Positions 1 to 11,962 of a stretch of DNA of 64,000 bases are shown here, one piece after another. Every line of letters starts with the position of its first letter. The stretch's first letter is position 1. Origin of the DNA: Heliopora coerulea (lineage: Eukaryota; Cnidaria; Anthozoa; Scleralcyonacea; Helioporidae); contig JASJOG010000253.1 in the NCBI GenBank assembly GCA_030142905.1, forward strand, positions 367,787 through 431,786, written 5' to 3'. The position numbers were made by a program, and so were the translations under genes. Under the pieces are notes generated by a model, which did no database searches, was not told the DNA's origin, and saw nothing but the letters and a program-made list of their open reading frames with translations.

Positions 1-599
1 GTGTTGTGAATGCCATTTTAGACTTTTCAATTAAGTTTCATTAAACATCCTTTTTCAGACTTTGATTTTATACGACACTATCAAATTAGATGACGCAAAC
101 CATTCAAAAAACACAAGTGAAAGTTTCAATTCAGATGAATGGAAATAACTTAAAACCAACACCTTTGATGATGACCTGATCTTACAAGTCAAGGGTTTAA
201 CTTGCCAACACAAATACACAGTGCTCTCACAAAACATTTTTGATAATCTTTACTAATCGTAACCCATTTAGGTGACATAACAAAGTTGAAGACTCGCAAC
301 AACGGCCAGACAAAGTGTGCCATAGATTGTCAGTTTTACTCAGTCCTCCGAATTTAAAGTAACGAAGGATATGGTGGCCAAGCTGGTATAAATAAGGTCA
401 GAAAGTTAAAATCATATGTTGCTCAGACTGGTACGCTTATATGCTGAAATACATCTAACAAAAGTCAAATATTCCCCCCAAAACTTTAAAGCCGAAGAGT
501 ATATTAAACCAATAAAAAACTTATGTTACAATGTCGATCCATTTTTCCAATTTCAATTTTCACTTAATCAGTTCTGTGGAACAAGGAAGCCTTCACAGC
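1..599. other. Downstream flank of receptor gene 1
   Basis: This AT-rich stretch lies 3' of the gene 1 stop codon on the minus strand. I see no convincing coding region, repeat or RNA gene. Part of it is presumably the gene 1 3' untranslated region, but I could not identify a clear poly(A) signal. Confidence 0.4.
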
Positions 600-982
600 T
601 TAAACATAATTTAATGATTGATAGTTGTTATCATTGTTTTCTCTGACGTTATTTAATCCTTGGTAGCTGGGCTCATTTTCAACAATTACCTCATCGTTTC
701 TGACATTTCTCGAGTTCACTCTCAGAGATTGATAATTATCTTCAACATCTCTCCTTCTCACGTCCAGTTCTTGATAGGCAGAGATAGTTTCTTTTTCTTC
801 ACGATATGTCTCAGGGACGGTATGTGGTTCAGGTTTAGAATTATCACCTCTATTATTTAACCTGTGACACAAACACTGCACGCTATAGATGAATATCATC
901 CCCATAAATATGCCACAGACCAATGTTCCAACGAATACATACCATTCTGTTCCAGAAGTGCCATTTTCAAATTTCGAATTTT
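600..982 (-). CDS. Receptor gene 1, exon 5: transmembrane segment and ITAM-like tail
   Basis: Last coding exon of a predicted type I IgSF receptor. A pyrimidine-rich acceptor ending in TTCAG precedes position 982. The exon enters in phase 1 and reads to a stop at 600-602. A short N-glycosylation-capable juxtamembrane stretch (NGT) leads into one hydrophobic segment beginning WYVFVGTLVCGIF, then a polar tail of about 85 residues. The tail holds YQEL, YQSL, YQGL and YQSL. The motifs pair as YQEL-x10-YQSL and YQGL-x10-YQSL, within the broad ITAM spacing. Phosphorylated YxxL pairs are known docking sites for tandem SH2 kinases; that this tail works so is inference. The tails of genes 2 and 3 share this plan, but this copy is clearly the most diverged. 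Because exon 3' of gene 1 (2669-2992) has a stop, this exon may not be translated in this allele. Confidence 0.85.
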
Positions 983-1224
983 CTGAAGAAAAGAAAATGA
1001 AACTCGGTAATCATTATAAAAGAAAACTACAGACCTTCGTATTCCACCAGCTAGAGCAGAATAACCAGGTTCCTAGGCTCGGCCGAATTTTTTTTTTTCA
1101 CTCTTAGAAAACGGGAATGATTCTAGACATGTACCTTAGGTACCGTAGCACAGTAGTAACAGAACTACCCAATGAGGCTGGAAGATCAGAGATCTACCCT
1201 TACAAACCTTAGCCTGTACTGTAC

Positions 1225-1272
1225 TGCGCCAAAATCCGTCTAAACCAGACGGTTTAGACGGATTTCGGCGCA
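1225..1272. repeat. Near-perfect 22-bp inverted repeat (hairpin)
   Basis: Arms 1225-1246 and 1251-1272 are complementary with a single mismatch around a 4-base loop (AGAC). The arm begins TGCGCC and includes ATCCGTCTAAACC. It could be a snap-back mutation like the two palindromes documented in the duplicated blocks, or a small MITE remnant. No paralogous copy is available here to tell these apart. Confidence 0.8.
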
Positions 1273-1727
1273 GTCTAATAAACCATTTCTCTAAATCAAC
1301 AATTAAACTGTAATCTAAGAAAAAAATTGCTATGCTTGCCAATACCCAACAACTGTGTAAATTTTTGTGTTAGGTCGAAAACAAAGTTAGGCATTTCATC
1401 CCGTGATCACTCTGCTGTAAATATACTTCATGGTGTAGCGTTTATTTTTTAACTCTTCACCCACATATAAGGTCATGTTGAACCTACTTTGGTTGTTCTG
1501 GTTTTCAACAATGCCAAATCGACAAATTAAGCAAAACAGCGCAATTTCAAATTTATTAGATATAACATTGTCGAAAAACTAAAAAAGCTCCTCACCCCTG
1601 TAAGCCTCACGGGGACGGCGAGATCACGGGAGAAGTGTATCTGCAGAGTCCCACCCACACCGGTCTACCTGCAGGTGGGCCTCAAGTGTATGGGTGCGTT
1701 CCTTTTTGTTATATACCCACAATATAG

Positions 1728-2468
1728 TCTCATGTGAGTAGGCTTTTATCGATTGTACTTGCACATTTTTTGGCATAATTTGGGAAAACGAGCACATTTT
1801 TGCCATTTTTTGTGGAAGTAGCACTGCTAGCATAAATGGCATATTTTTATCAGTTACAGAGCACATTACTATGGCCATAACTCTCCAGTAAGTCACGTTT
1901 TGCTTATATTGAGTTAATTTATAAGCTTTGTTCAGTCTTGTTAAATTCTGTCTCTTAGTGGGCCTTAGTCTAGGCGCCTGTAGTTCACCGGAACTTTAGT
2001 TCTGCTCCAGCCCACGCTCTCAAAGTCAAAACAAAATGGTTAAATTTAACTGAACTGCTGCTATATGTTTTTTCCCAATCATTCTGCCGATTCAATGAAT
2101 GTTCTTTAACTTGATTAATTGCAAGCAAGTGTAATACAGGAGGGAACTTTTTGAGGGCAACCTCCATGATAGCAAGCCATTAGTGCAGTTTTGTGTTGTA
2201 TTTAAAACATTTCACGAGATAAGGAGCAATCTATTACAAGCTAGACAACGTTGGGAACATTGACATGTTTTGCTTTCTTTACTACATGAAAAACGAGTAC
2301 TTAATTTCGATTTTTTAAAGTTAATTTGTGAAAGAATGATTTCAGAAAAAGAAGCATAATTTTGAAAAACGAGTGTAATTTTAGCATAATTTTGAATAAA
2401 AACGAGCAGTGCTAGTAGCATAAAGTACTACTTTTATCAGCACAATCGATAGAAGCCTACATGTGAGG
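1728..2468. repeat. Inverted-repeat (foldback/MITE-like) element, ~740 bp
   Basis: The left end contains GTAGGCTTTTATCGATTGT near 1736-1755. The inverse of the right end reads GTAGGCTTCTATCGATTGT near 2441-2460. Further inward both arms carry related sequence with repeated TTATGC and TGCTCGTTTT elements, so the arms are long but decayed. This looks like a non-autonomous DNA element. I cannot fix its exact ends or a target-site duplication. Confidence 0.5.
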
Positions 2469-2668
2469 CACTTCTCTCAGTCGTAAATGACGAAACCGCA
2501 CAGAATCGCTTTCTAAGTGGATTGACCCAAAACACCTCCAAAATAATTGGTCCATAAAAGGTTTAAAGGCACCTTGCCCAAGCACCACTTCATGGGAGGA
2601 CGCCATCCTTGTTACGGTATTGCGGACGATGCCGTCCTACTTTATACTTTTTCATACCCTATTTATAC

Positions 2669-2992
2669 CTGTAGCATTTGAATAATTTGAAGTTACTTCG
2701 GTTGGAGAGGTCATTGAATCACGGAAGTCGTCTGTCACGTTCAAGTACAAACTTTCGGACACACTTCCCAATTAATTTTTTGCCGAGCATTCATACCACC
2801 CAGCGTAGCTATAATTTACTTTATGGACTGTTTTCACTCCACTGACAACTCCTGTGAGCTTCATTCCATTAAATAACATGATGTATTCAAGAGGTAGAGT
2901 GGACTGTGCCACACATATAATTGTCACTTTCTGACCAAAAGTGGCGATGTTTTTGTCTCGATTAGTTTGAAAGAAAACGATCGTCGGTTTAG
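2669..2992 (-). pseudogene. Receptor gene 1, exon 4: Ig domain 3 with an in-frame stop
   Basis: The exon is 324 bp, phase 1 at both ends, with acceptor TCTTGTGTAG before 2992 and donor ACAG|GTATAA after 2669. It encodes an I-set-like Ig domain: AKPTIVFF start, B-strand cysteine in VTIICVAQ, and F-strand motif YAGWYECSAKN. A TAA at 2772-2774 then interrupts the frame. Immediately after it the frame resumes with LGSVSESLYLNVT, a typical G strand, and a Ser/Thr/Asn-rich linker. The stop is therefore a single nonsense change in an otherwise complete exon. Joined to upstream exons it would end the protein at residue 295, before the membrane segment. Gene 1 may be a pseudogene, a null allele, or a source of a secreted truncated form. 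An assembly base error is also possible. It matches gene 2 exon 4 in size, phase and layout, with weak sequence identity. Confidence 0.75.
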
Positions 2993-4823
2993 CTACACAA
3001 GAGGAAAGAACGATGGTTACAAAATACGCCAGACAAACAATACGTAAATCAAACAAGAATTAAAAATTTGCTTTGAGAAATAAAATTATACTTTACTTAG
3101 GAATAACTCAGGTCTGGAGTTTCTGAATGTCGAGAAAATAGAGGGTTCACTATATAAATCAAAGTTGGAATTGTGTGATACTTATGCGAAAACAGGGACT
3201 AATTATGTAAGATTAAAACGATTTACAAGTGGCACACCATAATTAGGTTAGTAGTCAGGCATTTTATAATGGTCACCAGTTGTGTAACTCCTCCCACTCA
3301 CTGCCTTCCCGTCAATACACTGTCAGTCTGCAGCGATTTAACAATGTCCACAAAGATTTCTTTCAATGTTTCCAATTATTTTCTTATCCCATCTCAATTT
3401 CATGTCCAATGAAGTCTTTAGGAATTAATGACACCTTTGAAGCAGTGGTCTTCAAAATAATGACTACCACCCTGCCGACTTAACTAACATCACCTACATG
3501 TTCATTGTGAGCGACGCTTAGGTAGGCCGTGATCAGTAGCTCGCGACGCGTTGGCTCTATAGGCACTTCTAGATGCCGACATTTTATACTTGTAACAGGA
3601 CGCAAGTGATTCTTGAAGCATGTATGTAAATGAACACAAGAAATAGACGTGAAAAATGCATGGACGTTATTGAACAAACAGGATAATACATTCTTCACCA
3701 AAACCTTGTCCTGGCATTTTGACTGCCTTCCCTCTGGTTTGCTAGTTAAGTCTACACAACTATCGTAAATTCGTATTAGCGCAAAATACTTCGCGTATGT
3801 GCCTACATCAGAAGTGTGGTAAAATAGGTGTGATGATGGTGGATTAAATTCAGGTCGATTGCTTTATATTATCAGCCATAATATATGCATCTATTCTTAC
3901 GCTGTTAATTTAATACTAAAGCTAAAACTTGAGCCTTTCTCGCGAGATGTGAATGAAACTACTCTCATGCAAGGAAACACATGTGGTGATGTCAGCTGAC
4001 CTGCAGTCACGGGGATTACGCATAACGCGAATTATGCATAACCCGCAATCCACTATGCAGTTACCTACTTGCCACTTACAGCTATGCATTTTGTTTGCCG
4101 CAACTGTTCTTTATATTTGCTGCTTGTGAATTATTTTGTTTGCAGCAACTCTGAATTAATTGCAACCATCTTTTTTCTTGTTACATCGACATCTTGTCAT
4201 TTGAAGCAAACGTCCCTAATTTATGTAATCATAATTTGTTTGCAGAAACACTCCGATTTAAAACATGTCCCCAACGCGCGATCATAAGAACTTTACATTG
4301 GCATGAAGTTCCTTTTGTCTAACAGAATTAATGCTAAGAACATGCAGTTTGATTTGTTCAGTTTTGGGGTGCAGTAGTTTTGTATGCCTTACCGGTTTAC
4401 AAAAATACAATTTGGATAGAAAACGAATCTGTACGGAAGATGGCTCTCCCGATTTGGTATCTTGCTGTCCGTTATAATGATGCCCATATTTATCAGGTTG
4501 TTCCTACTTGACGTCAGCCCCTCTGACATGTGTCCACGGACATTGGACAAAAGTTCTTCACCATCTTCCTGCCGACATAATGTGTTGTATTTCAACACAC
4601 AAGTAATATCATTGGCCAAACTTTGAGTAATCTTCCTTAACTTTCGCGTATCATGATTCTGCTGTGCTATTTTAAACGTAACTTTTCCAGCTGTTTTATC
4701 TTTGTTGGACCAGTATTTCATTCTGTCATTGTAATTAAGTCTTTTGTAATCACCCCGCTCTTAAGTTTCCTTTCCTTTCATCCAGTTTTCAGCAGTCTTT
4801 AATTGGTTTGCTTCAAGTAGTTA

Positions 4824-5062
4824 TCAAGGTTTAGCTCGCAATTCTAATGTTGTACAATCCTCCATACAGATTAGACCTCGTTCACCTTCACCGCTGAGGA
4901 GATACAGACGGTTGACATTTGCTCCTGGATAGAGTGCCCTGTGGGGAGCAAGCAGCATTCTGGTTTTTCGATCAAAGTTCGACAACTCAACCCCAGTCCA
5001 CCTGACCCTTTCACCGCTGAACCGCACTGGCTTTGCAGCCCAGTTATTGATAGTTCACACAT
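4824..5062 (-). pseudogene. Decayed LINE reverse transcriptase C-terminal fragment
   Basis: The minus strand reads WTGVELSNFDRKTRMLLAP, then NVNRLYLLSGEGERGLICMED. The pattern D-R-K-T-R ... H ... V-x-R-L-Y-L ... G-x-R-G-L-I is the segment just after the polymerase core in many invertebrate non-LTR retrotransposon proteins. Only about 65 residues are recognisable and no flanking domain remains in frame. Assignment to LINE debris is moderately sure; the clade is not determined. Confidence 0.5.
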
Positions 5063-6668
5063 AGTTTTATACGTTATTATGGCTTAAAAAGTTTTGAATG
5101 ATGCTTAAGTCGTTCTGTTAATATCCGATCTGTCATCCTCTTCAGGATGATCGTGAAGATGAGATTCCCGCTTAATCCTTTAATGCCCAGAATCCGATAT
5201 AAAAGACACAAATAACTTTAAGGAATGAACACCACCTTCTTCGAAAGTTTACCGTTGCTTAACATCGGGAAGGTCTTACCCAACTTCTTTCAGACTATAA
5301 CACCCTTCATCACAAATGCTAAGCATTTAGATATACCAAAATTTATTCCATTGTCTTCATCGAACACTCCAAGTGTTTGTGTTTCTGGATACTACGCAAA
5401 CAGTTACACATCAACCACGAACAATAAATGTTTAATCCTGACCTTCCTCAAAATTTTATAACGAGCAATAGCCTTACTTCTTCGTTCAATGTTTCTTCCC
5501 ATCAAACATTGCTACTAAAAAGAGAAAAGGCGACACAGAATCACTCTAAACTTTTCTCCCTCAAGTCCTCCCTGTTTTAAGCGAGTTGCGTTATCCGACT
5601 CTTTATTCTTACGCTGACGAGTGTTTAGATGTTTTTCATTCCCCCTATTGTTTGTAATGAGGCAGTGAGCTTTCAGTTGTCTTTTAGTCAATCTAGGTAA
5701 TAACAAGACTGGTCTTTCTCTTACATGCACTCTTCTTTTTCTATTGTTAAGTGGTCCTTGGTTCCCCGATTCCAATTTCCCCTAACTCCAGCCTTTATGC
5801 TCATCATCGAAACCACCGTGTAGTTCCACATGGTCGTAAAGTATATCCGATATTACCCGGTCAGCCAATTCCACATAAAAGGCTTAGGGTCAGTAACTGT
5901 ATGCATGCACCCATTCATTTTGCTGGATTTTTGTTAACAAGTACAGTTGGCCTAAGGTTCACGCACCCCCCTTCCCTGACCATCAGTGCAACTATCATGA
6001 AACTGTTTAGCTATTCTAATTGGGGATATTTTTGAGTGGTTTTTTGTAAGTTGGTTACGAACATGGATAATTCGCGTCTCCAGGTTATTTCAATTTATTT
6101 AAATATGCAACCCCCAAATAATCTACAACTGGTTCCACCAACACTTTATTCAAGTTTTTCATAGAATTCTTCTCGGATTAGTTTCTAATAATCTTGTCTG
6201 TTTGTATATTCTAATTCTACCTATATATCTTTCTATTTCATTTGCTTTGGATATCTTTACCATTCATTTCGCCCTTACCGGCTTCATCAAATAAATTTAG
6301 ATCTTTCCTAAGTTTATTTATTTAACCTTGAAGCATTCGCTTTGCAGATTTTTCTTATTCTTCTTTTACTTAAATCTAATTCCTAGCCCTTCAGTTAGCA
6401 CTACAGGACTTGCATGATTTAGGTTATTGGTTCTCTAGATATTATCCTGTCTCGATTTTGATAGCCGCGTCAATTATCCTCAGTTAATTTCAACCTTTCT
6501 TGCATTCCTTCTTTTCGCCACCCATTTTCAACGATGGTAGTTTCTCGTCCATATTTGTTAATATCTTTAATTCATTAAGTCTGTCGCAAAAGATCTTGAT
6601 TCTTCTGGATCATTTCCATCCATAAAATTTTCCGCTGGAAATTCTGTTATTTCGGGTGGGTGCGAGGA

Positions 6669-6762
6669 TTAAAAAAAAAAAACCACAAAAAAAAACAACA
6701 AAAGAAAAAAAAAAACCAAAAAAACAAAAAAGGAACAAACAAACAAAAATAAGAGAAAACTT
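6669..6762. repeat. A-rich low-complexity tract
   Basis: About 90 bp composed almost only of A with scattered C and G, in runs such as AAAAACAACAAAAG. It has no coding content and may be the remains of a retroposon tail. Confidence 0.7.
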
Positions 6763-8559
6763 GCAACCTATATCATTCCTTACCACAAACCTAACACTGT
6801 AGAGTTACTTTGCCCGTCAACCCTTCTTCTTTTCTCATGTTCGACCAAGGCAAAATGCTCACTCCTAAGGAAAACTGTTTCGTGATCTACTAGCATTTGC
6901 TCGGTCACAATAAACACTCTTTTTTGTTCCTTTTTTTGTTCTTTTTTTGTTCATGAGTTGAACACAGATTTTAGTGGGGCAGAGATTGCAAACGTGATTG
7001 GAAAGATAAAGTAGAAAATTTTTATTTTTTTTTTTAAGTAGTGAGTTTTTAACCCTTAGGGGTTTTGTAATTTTTTCAGAAATAGTATTTTGTAAATAAC
7101 TTTCTGTTTTAGTAAAGTATATGAGGATTCTGATTAAAATTTTTTATACGATATTTTTTGTTCCAGGTCTTCATCATTCTTTGCATGTCGTAACCGATTT
7201 TCTCTAACATACTTCGCATTTAATATTTAATCAAAATTCTGTTTTTCCTTACAAACTATTTTTGGCGTCTCGTTATAGCAGTAGTTTGATAACGATCACG
7301 CGATGTCTGGTTTATCATGAAGCCCTCTTCTGAGAGACAGGATACTTGGCAATCGTAATTGGCTCCAGCCCTATTTGTCTTACTGAGATTAACTATTGGC
7401 TTCCATTTCATTTCAAACAGATATATTTTGTGATACAAATACTTATTGTTAATCTATAGGAGGGATTTTAACTTTGGAAGATTGATCAATTGTCTGAGCT
7501 GGCGATCTGAGCTGTCGAATATCCTCTGACCATTTGATTACGTTGTTGTAATCCTAACCTAAATGGAGGCGTCTATGAAACCTTCAGCACTTGCAAAAAC
7601 TCTGCACTTGTCTTGAATCCACACCTTGCCTTTTAACTTTTGAAAGTTTAATGGTGCAAAAAACAAGAAAAGTATGAAGTGAATGGGAGAAACATTCCCC
7701 TGAATTTTTCATTGTCGCCTAGACAGCCAATGGTAAAGTACGAGTATCCAGCCTGAGCATTCGTATAAAGCTGCGGCACCTTCCAAATATCTCTTACCCA
7801 TAACCGAAGAAATCTTGCAAGTCCCCGCCAACGTTAAGGTTTCTAGTAAAGTGGAAATGAAGGATGGTCTCCAATAAACCGAAGTAAACGAGGAATCGAG
7901 TAAAGTTGACAACTTTCTCGGACGTTATCGCTGGCAGAGAATGCCCCCTCGAAAGTGTTGTAATCAGCCAGTTACTCCTGGGTGGAAAAAATTAGAAAAA
8001 TTTCGTCAAGATGAGTTTCGAACGTAAACCGCGAGCAAAACTGTATAAGATCCAGAGGCTCGTCTTGAGGCCCCTTGTGGGATCAAAGGAAGGTCTTGGT
8101 TGATCGAATCCTGCACTACTTTGGCCACAGATTTTAAGCCTGATTTTTCATTTAGTTAATCACATTTTTTTGGTTGCAAAATCATGTTGCCCAGCGGATT
8201 TCCAACTTGTTGAAATTTCCTGTTTGTTTCTTCATGTTTCCTCGATTTTTCCTCCTCAACCCTTAGTTTCCCTTTATATCAACATATATACGTTATTTAT
8301 CGTTCTATTTTTCTTTCTTTCTTATTGCTTTCCTCGTTTTCCCCTCATTTTTAACTCAATTTTTCCTCACTGATTTGCTCCTCTACCTCTGGAATCGCAC
8401 CAGCAGCACAGAATTTCCACGAGAAACTGAACCAGAATCTAGAACAATTAGCCCTTTCAGGTCCATGCCCGATTTCGATATTTTACTTTGGCTAATACCA
8501 GACGATTTTGCTCGTCAAGGGAAGACGTCTTGGACATGAAAGGGGTTACAAGGGGTGTA

Positions 8560-9260
8560 TACCATAGCAGACAATATTCTCATAACTAGCCAAGGACACA
8601 ACTCGAAATGAGATCACGATTCCAACTTACCTGGCCTGCATCAAAAATATCGAGAAAGAAATTTTAAGCCACATAAAACGAAAGAATGCTGAAGCAGTTA
8701 GGTTACTTGTCAGTATAGCAATGTACCTCTCGTAGCCCCTGAACAGGCTGTACTATGGGTGCGGCCCTTACAGAAAATTGACCCGCAAGGATATGGACAC
8801 CGCAGTATGAAGATGTGTTTGAAAAGATCGCGAAATTTGTTTCCACTGCAACTATATTGAGATATTTGAACTCAAGTGACCCAACAAAGGACCACGTGAT
8901 GCTTCATCCGCTGGATTAGAACTTGCCCTTATACAGAAAGGCCAGCCAATAACGTCTGCTAGTAGAGCTTTTTACTCATCAGAAAGAAGGTACTCTCCAA
9001 TTGGGAGAGAACTGCTCGCTCGAGTATTTGGCCTTCAACACAGTCAATTCATCAGCAAACCGATAGAAAAAGGAAGTAGAATAGAGGAGCGACGACAGGC
9101 CACTAATCTTAACTTCAAGGAAAACTCTGTCAACTGCCGTGAAACGTTTACAAAGACGTTAATCGTACTACGAGAGTATGATGTTGAAATCTGTTACAGA
9201 CCTGGTAAAAAAAAAATTATGTCTCCAATGCTTTCTAAAAAGCCCATCTGAAATCCTACA
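8560..9260 (+). pseudogene. Ty3/Gypsy-type polymerase relic (RT-RNase H junction)
   Basis: Translated in pieces across frameshifts and stops, this stretch shows QYEDVFEKIAKFVSTATIL, then GQPITSASRAFYSSERRYSP, then GRELLARVFGLQH and EYDVEICYRPGK. That order matches the connection and RNase H part of Ty3/Gypsy Pol proteins: the F-x-x-I-K region, the SRAL/RYS-x-I-E-R-E-L-L-A block and the Y-R-P-G-K end. Multiple frame breaks make it non-functional. It lies in intron 3 of receptor gene 1, antisense to the gene. No LTRs were found. Confidence 0.7.
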
Positions 9261-10216
9261 AAAGATCAACGGCGGAAGAAGATATTAAGCGTGACCACAC
9301 CACGTAAGTTTTACCAATATCGGAACCTCCAATTCTGCAATTGCAGAATGAGACTGCAAGCAGTCACATTTCGTATTTTATGCTGGGCTTTAGTATTTGT
9401 TACATCTGGCTGATGTTCCAGTGTGTGCTTCATGAACGGTAAGTTAGAGCAAGATGTTGAGCAGTTAAAACTAAATTTACAAACATACACAAGGTGCTAT
9501 CAGCCTAAGATTGACCTCTTCTTCACTAACCACAGCCGATAAAGGATCGGGATAATTTGTTGTTGGTACGTTTTCTCGAACAAAATGTCGACTGCGTGTT
9601 TAGCTGCACTTCGGGCAATTAAATAATTTACCGCGATGATCCACTACATTGTTGAGATTTCGTTTCAATTTTTTCTTAAGGAAGACGAATAAAATGCATT
9701 GGATAAAAAAGTATAACGAGAATCATTTTAAAACGCATCTTTTTGTGGCAACCATATTGACTTACACTTTGCAATGTCCGCAATTTTTGCGTTTTTTCAC
9801 AGTTTTGATCAAGTGACACTACAAGTGCTTTTTAGCCTCGAAGTGGTGAATTCATTCATGGCGCATATTCGCTTCTCATCTTGCGCGTTTTCAAGGGAGA
9901 ATGCATTCTTGCGGTTAAAGTAAAAATACATCTAGATGCATCCTGTAATTTATTTTTGTCATCATATAGCCAATCATTTTTGTAAAAAGCATAACGAAAA
10001 TCTCATCTAAGCACATTTTTATTATGACTTTTAAAATTTCTTCTTTGATCAAGCTGTGAATCTTTTCTCGTTACCAGAATTTGAAAGCACGCGAACACAT
10101 GGCACTGATAACTTATCTCAACACAAAGTACTTCAAAACTTAACAATTTCTAACGTCTAATTGGTAGCTGGTCAGTTAATCTGTATGTATAGGAGTGTTT
10201 GATATTTGGTGATAGA

Positions 10217-10640
10217 TCACAGTGCAGGTCTTCCATAAGAACTTTTTTGTTTATTTTTATCATCTAAATCATTTGAAAAGCCTTCAAAGATATTCATGTA
10301 GTCAGATCCCGGCTTCAGCTTTCGGCAAATTGCGATAATTTTCACAGGTTTCGATTTTGGTTCGACAGTTTCAACATATCTAGCCTCCAATTTATCTAGA
10401 ACCAAATGTCTTTTGTTAATCATGTTAAATGCTCTTCTAACATAAAGAGTTACAGCTCCCCAAGATTGGAGCTGTCCTCCCTAAACAATCCGTAGCCAAG
10501 AATGTTGATTTGAGATCAATGACCTCATCATCATCTACTGTATTATCTAATCTGGTCTCATTTACACTGAGTGCATCAACAGGACTGATTGGAATGAAAA
10601 AGTTAAATCAGAATATTTAAGTAAAGAAGCGATATTTTCA
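10217..10640 (-). pseudogene. LINE endonuclease-domain fragment
   Basis: The minus strand reads LSVNETRLDNTVDDDEV upstream (about 10,530-10,600). After a frameshift it reads VTLYVRRAFNM and then EPKSKPVKIIAICRKL. The N-E-T-x-L-D motif with catalytic glutamate, the G-V-x-L-Y-V-R block and K-S-K-P-x-x-I-x-x-x-x-R are the usual succession in the apurinic-type endonuclease of CR1/Jockey-group LINEs. The fragment is short and out of frame in places, so it is a relic. Confidence 0.55.
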
Positions 10641-11698
10641 TGGACCAGATGGAATCGTCCTAAATTATCTAATGTCTTCAAAGGCGTGGAGTTTCTATAT
10701 AATTCTATGTAACATCTCTCTCATTCATAATTCATGAACTTAGTGAAAACATTTATGAAGAAGTGCCACAAACTGGACTGTGCTCATCCATCAAGTGCCA
10801 TTTATTCTTCCTTTTCAGAGAATAACAAAACAATAGATAAGGAGTTTACTTTACTTTAACAAAGCAAAAAAGAATAGCCGAGTCATTGCCAAGCAGTTTA
10901 ACGAGATCATGCGATTGAAAGAACTTTACGCGCACATTAAAGCGACAATAGCCCAAAAATAAAATATCTCTCTTATTAATTAAAAAAACTTGTCATCAAA
11001 TTATCAAAATACATCGAGGTAAGCGCATACTTTAAAATTCCCATTGAGAGATTGGGTATTTATCTCATGGTGGGCACTTGTTTGAATTTTTACGAAATTA
11101 TTACTATTATCAAGTTTGAGTGAAGTATTGATACGAAATCAGGACTGTTCTTCACTGGATAAAAGCTGCTTGCAAAGCAACGATGGTCAATTAACGATGG
11201 ATAACCTATTTTTGCCATGTGTGAAAATAATTTCGCTTAAATATAAAATTGCCAAATGTTTCTATTCCTAATTCTGCAGTATGTGAAACTCTCAGTTTCT
11301 ACTTTGGTAATTCTGCTAAGCGATTGCATTCCATTGTGTGTTGAAGTAACTAAATCTTTGTTCAGTGAAAGTTTTAACCCGAAAGACTGCAGATGAAGGT
11401 ATTATTAAGAAATTCATTCAAAACTTTCTAATTCGGACTAGTGTCAAATATGTACAATTCTTCACCTTATTGGTTGAGAAGCTACGTGAAAAACACGGAA
11501 ATCTGTTCAATTTAAAATCGAAACACCTCTTTGTACATTGGACGAATCGCCTCGTTTTTCAAACACTTTTCAAACCTTTAAACTCACAGTCACTCGCACT
11601 AACATACTGTGTAAAAGATATAAATTAAATGGAAAGAGCCAGTTGAAAACTACACTTATGGAGCTTTTTCATGAATTGAAGATTAGTAATGCACTCAC

Positions 11699-11962
11699 AG
11701 TTCACTATCACTTTGATAGCTTTCTCGACAGTTAAATTATAGCTTCGAACTGTGCACCGGTAAGTCCCGGCATCCTCTTTATTGACATTCTTCAAATATA
11801 GTGTTTCCTTTGAATATCCAACGTCACTAATCTCCTCACAACCTTTGGACCACAGAGCCGTTGGAGGAGGGTTCCCGATTGTACCATAACAGATACATGC
11901 AACATCTTTACCTTCTTCAACAGCCACGGGTTGAGAACAATTCGTTGTAGCAGTTGGTTGCT
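11699..11962 (-). CDS. Receptor gene 1, exon 3: Ig domain 2
   Basis: The exon is 264 bp with phase 1 at both ends. Its acceptor is TTATTGCAG before 11962 and its donor is T|GTGAGT after 11699. It encodes an I-set-like Ig domain. It starts EQPTATTNCSQ, has the B-strand cysteine in DVACICYG, a C strand with tryptophan after GNPPPT (ALWSKG), and the F-strand motif KEDAGTYRCTVRS. An NLT glycosylation site follows. Gene 2 exon 3 aligns along its whole length at roughly half identity, with the QPxATTNCS start and GNPPPT block nearly unchanged. Both copies carry extra cysteines (NCS and C-x-C) beyond the usual Ig pair, which could form an additional bond. Confidence 0.87.

Larger units (their letters stand above)
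983..2668 (-). other. Intron 4 of receptor gene 1
   Basis: Intron between the Ig domain 3 exon and the transmembrane exon. Its donor is ACAG|GTATAA at 2669/2668 and its acceptor is TTCAG before 982, both read on the minus strand. It contains a near-perfect hairpin at 1225-1272 and a larger inverted-repeat element at about 1728-2468. No further exon was found. Confidence 0.65.
2993..11698 (-). other. Intron 3 of receptor gene 1, repeat-rich
   Basis: An 8.7-kb intron between the Ig domain 2 and Ig domain 3 exons. It holds a LINE fragment near 4.8-5.1 kb, an A-rich low-complexity tract near 6.7 kb, a decayed Ty3/Gypsy segment near 8.6-9.3 kb and a LINE endonuclease fragment near 10.2-10.6 kb. 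Several short open frames of 60-110 codons occur (for example 4389-4721 minus and 5751-6035 plus), but none shows a recognisable domain. I see nothing else coding. Confidence 0.6.

Noticed and set aside
4389..4721. 110-codon minus-strand frame
   Set aside because: No recognisable domain, next to LINE debris; support too weak to call a gene.
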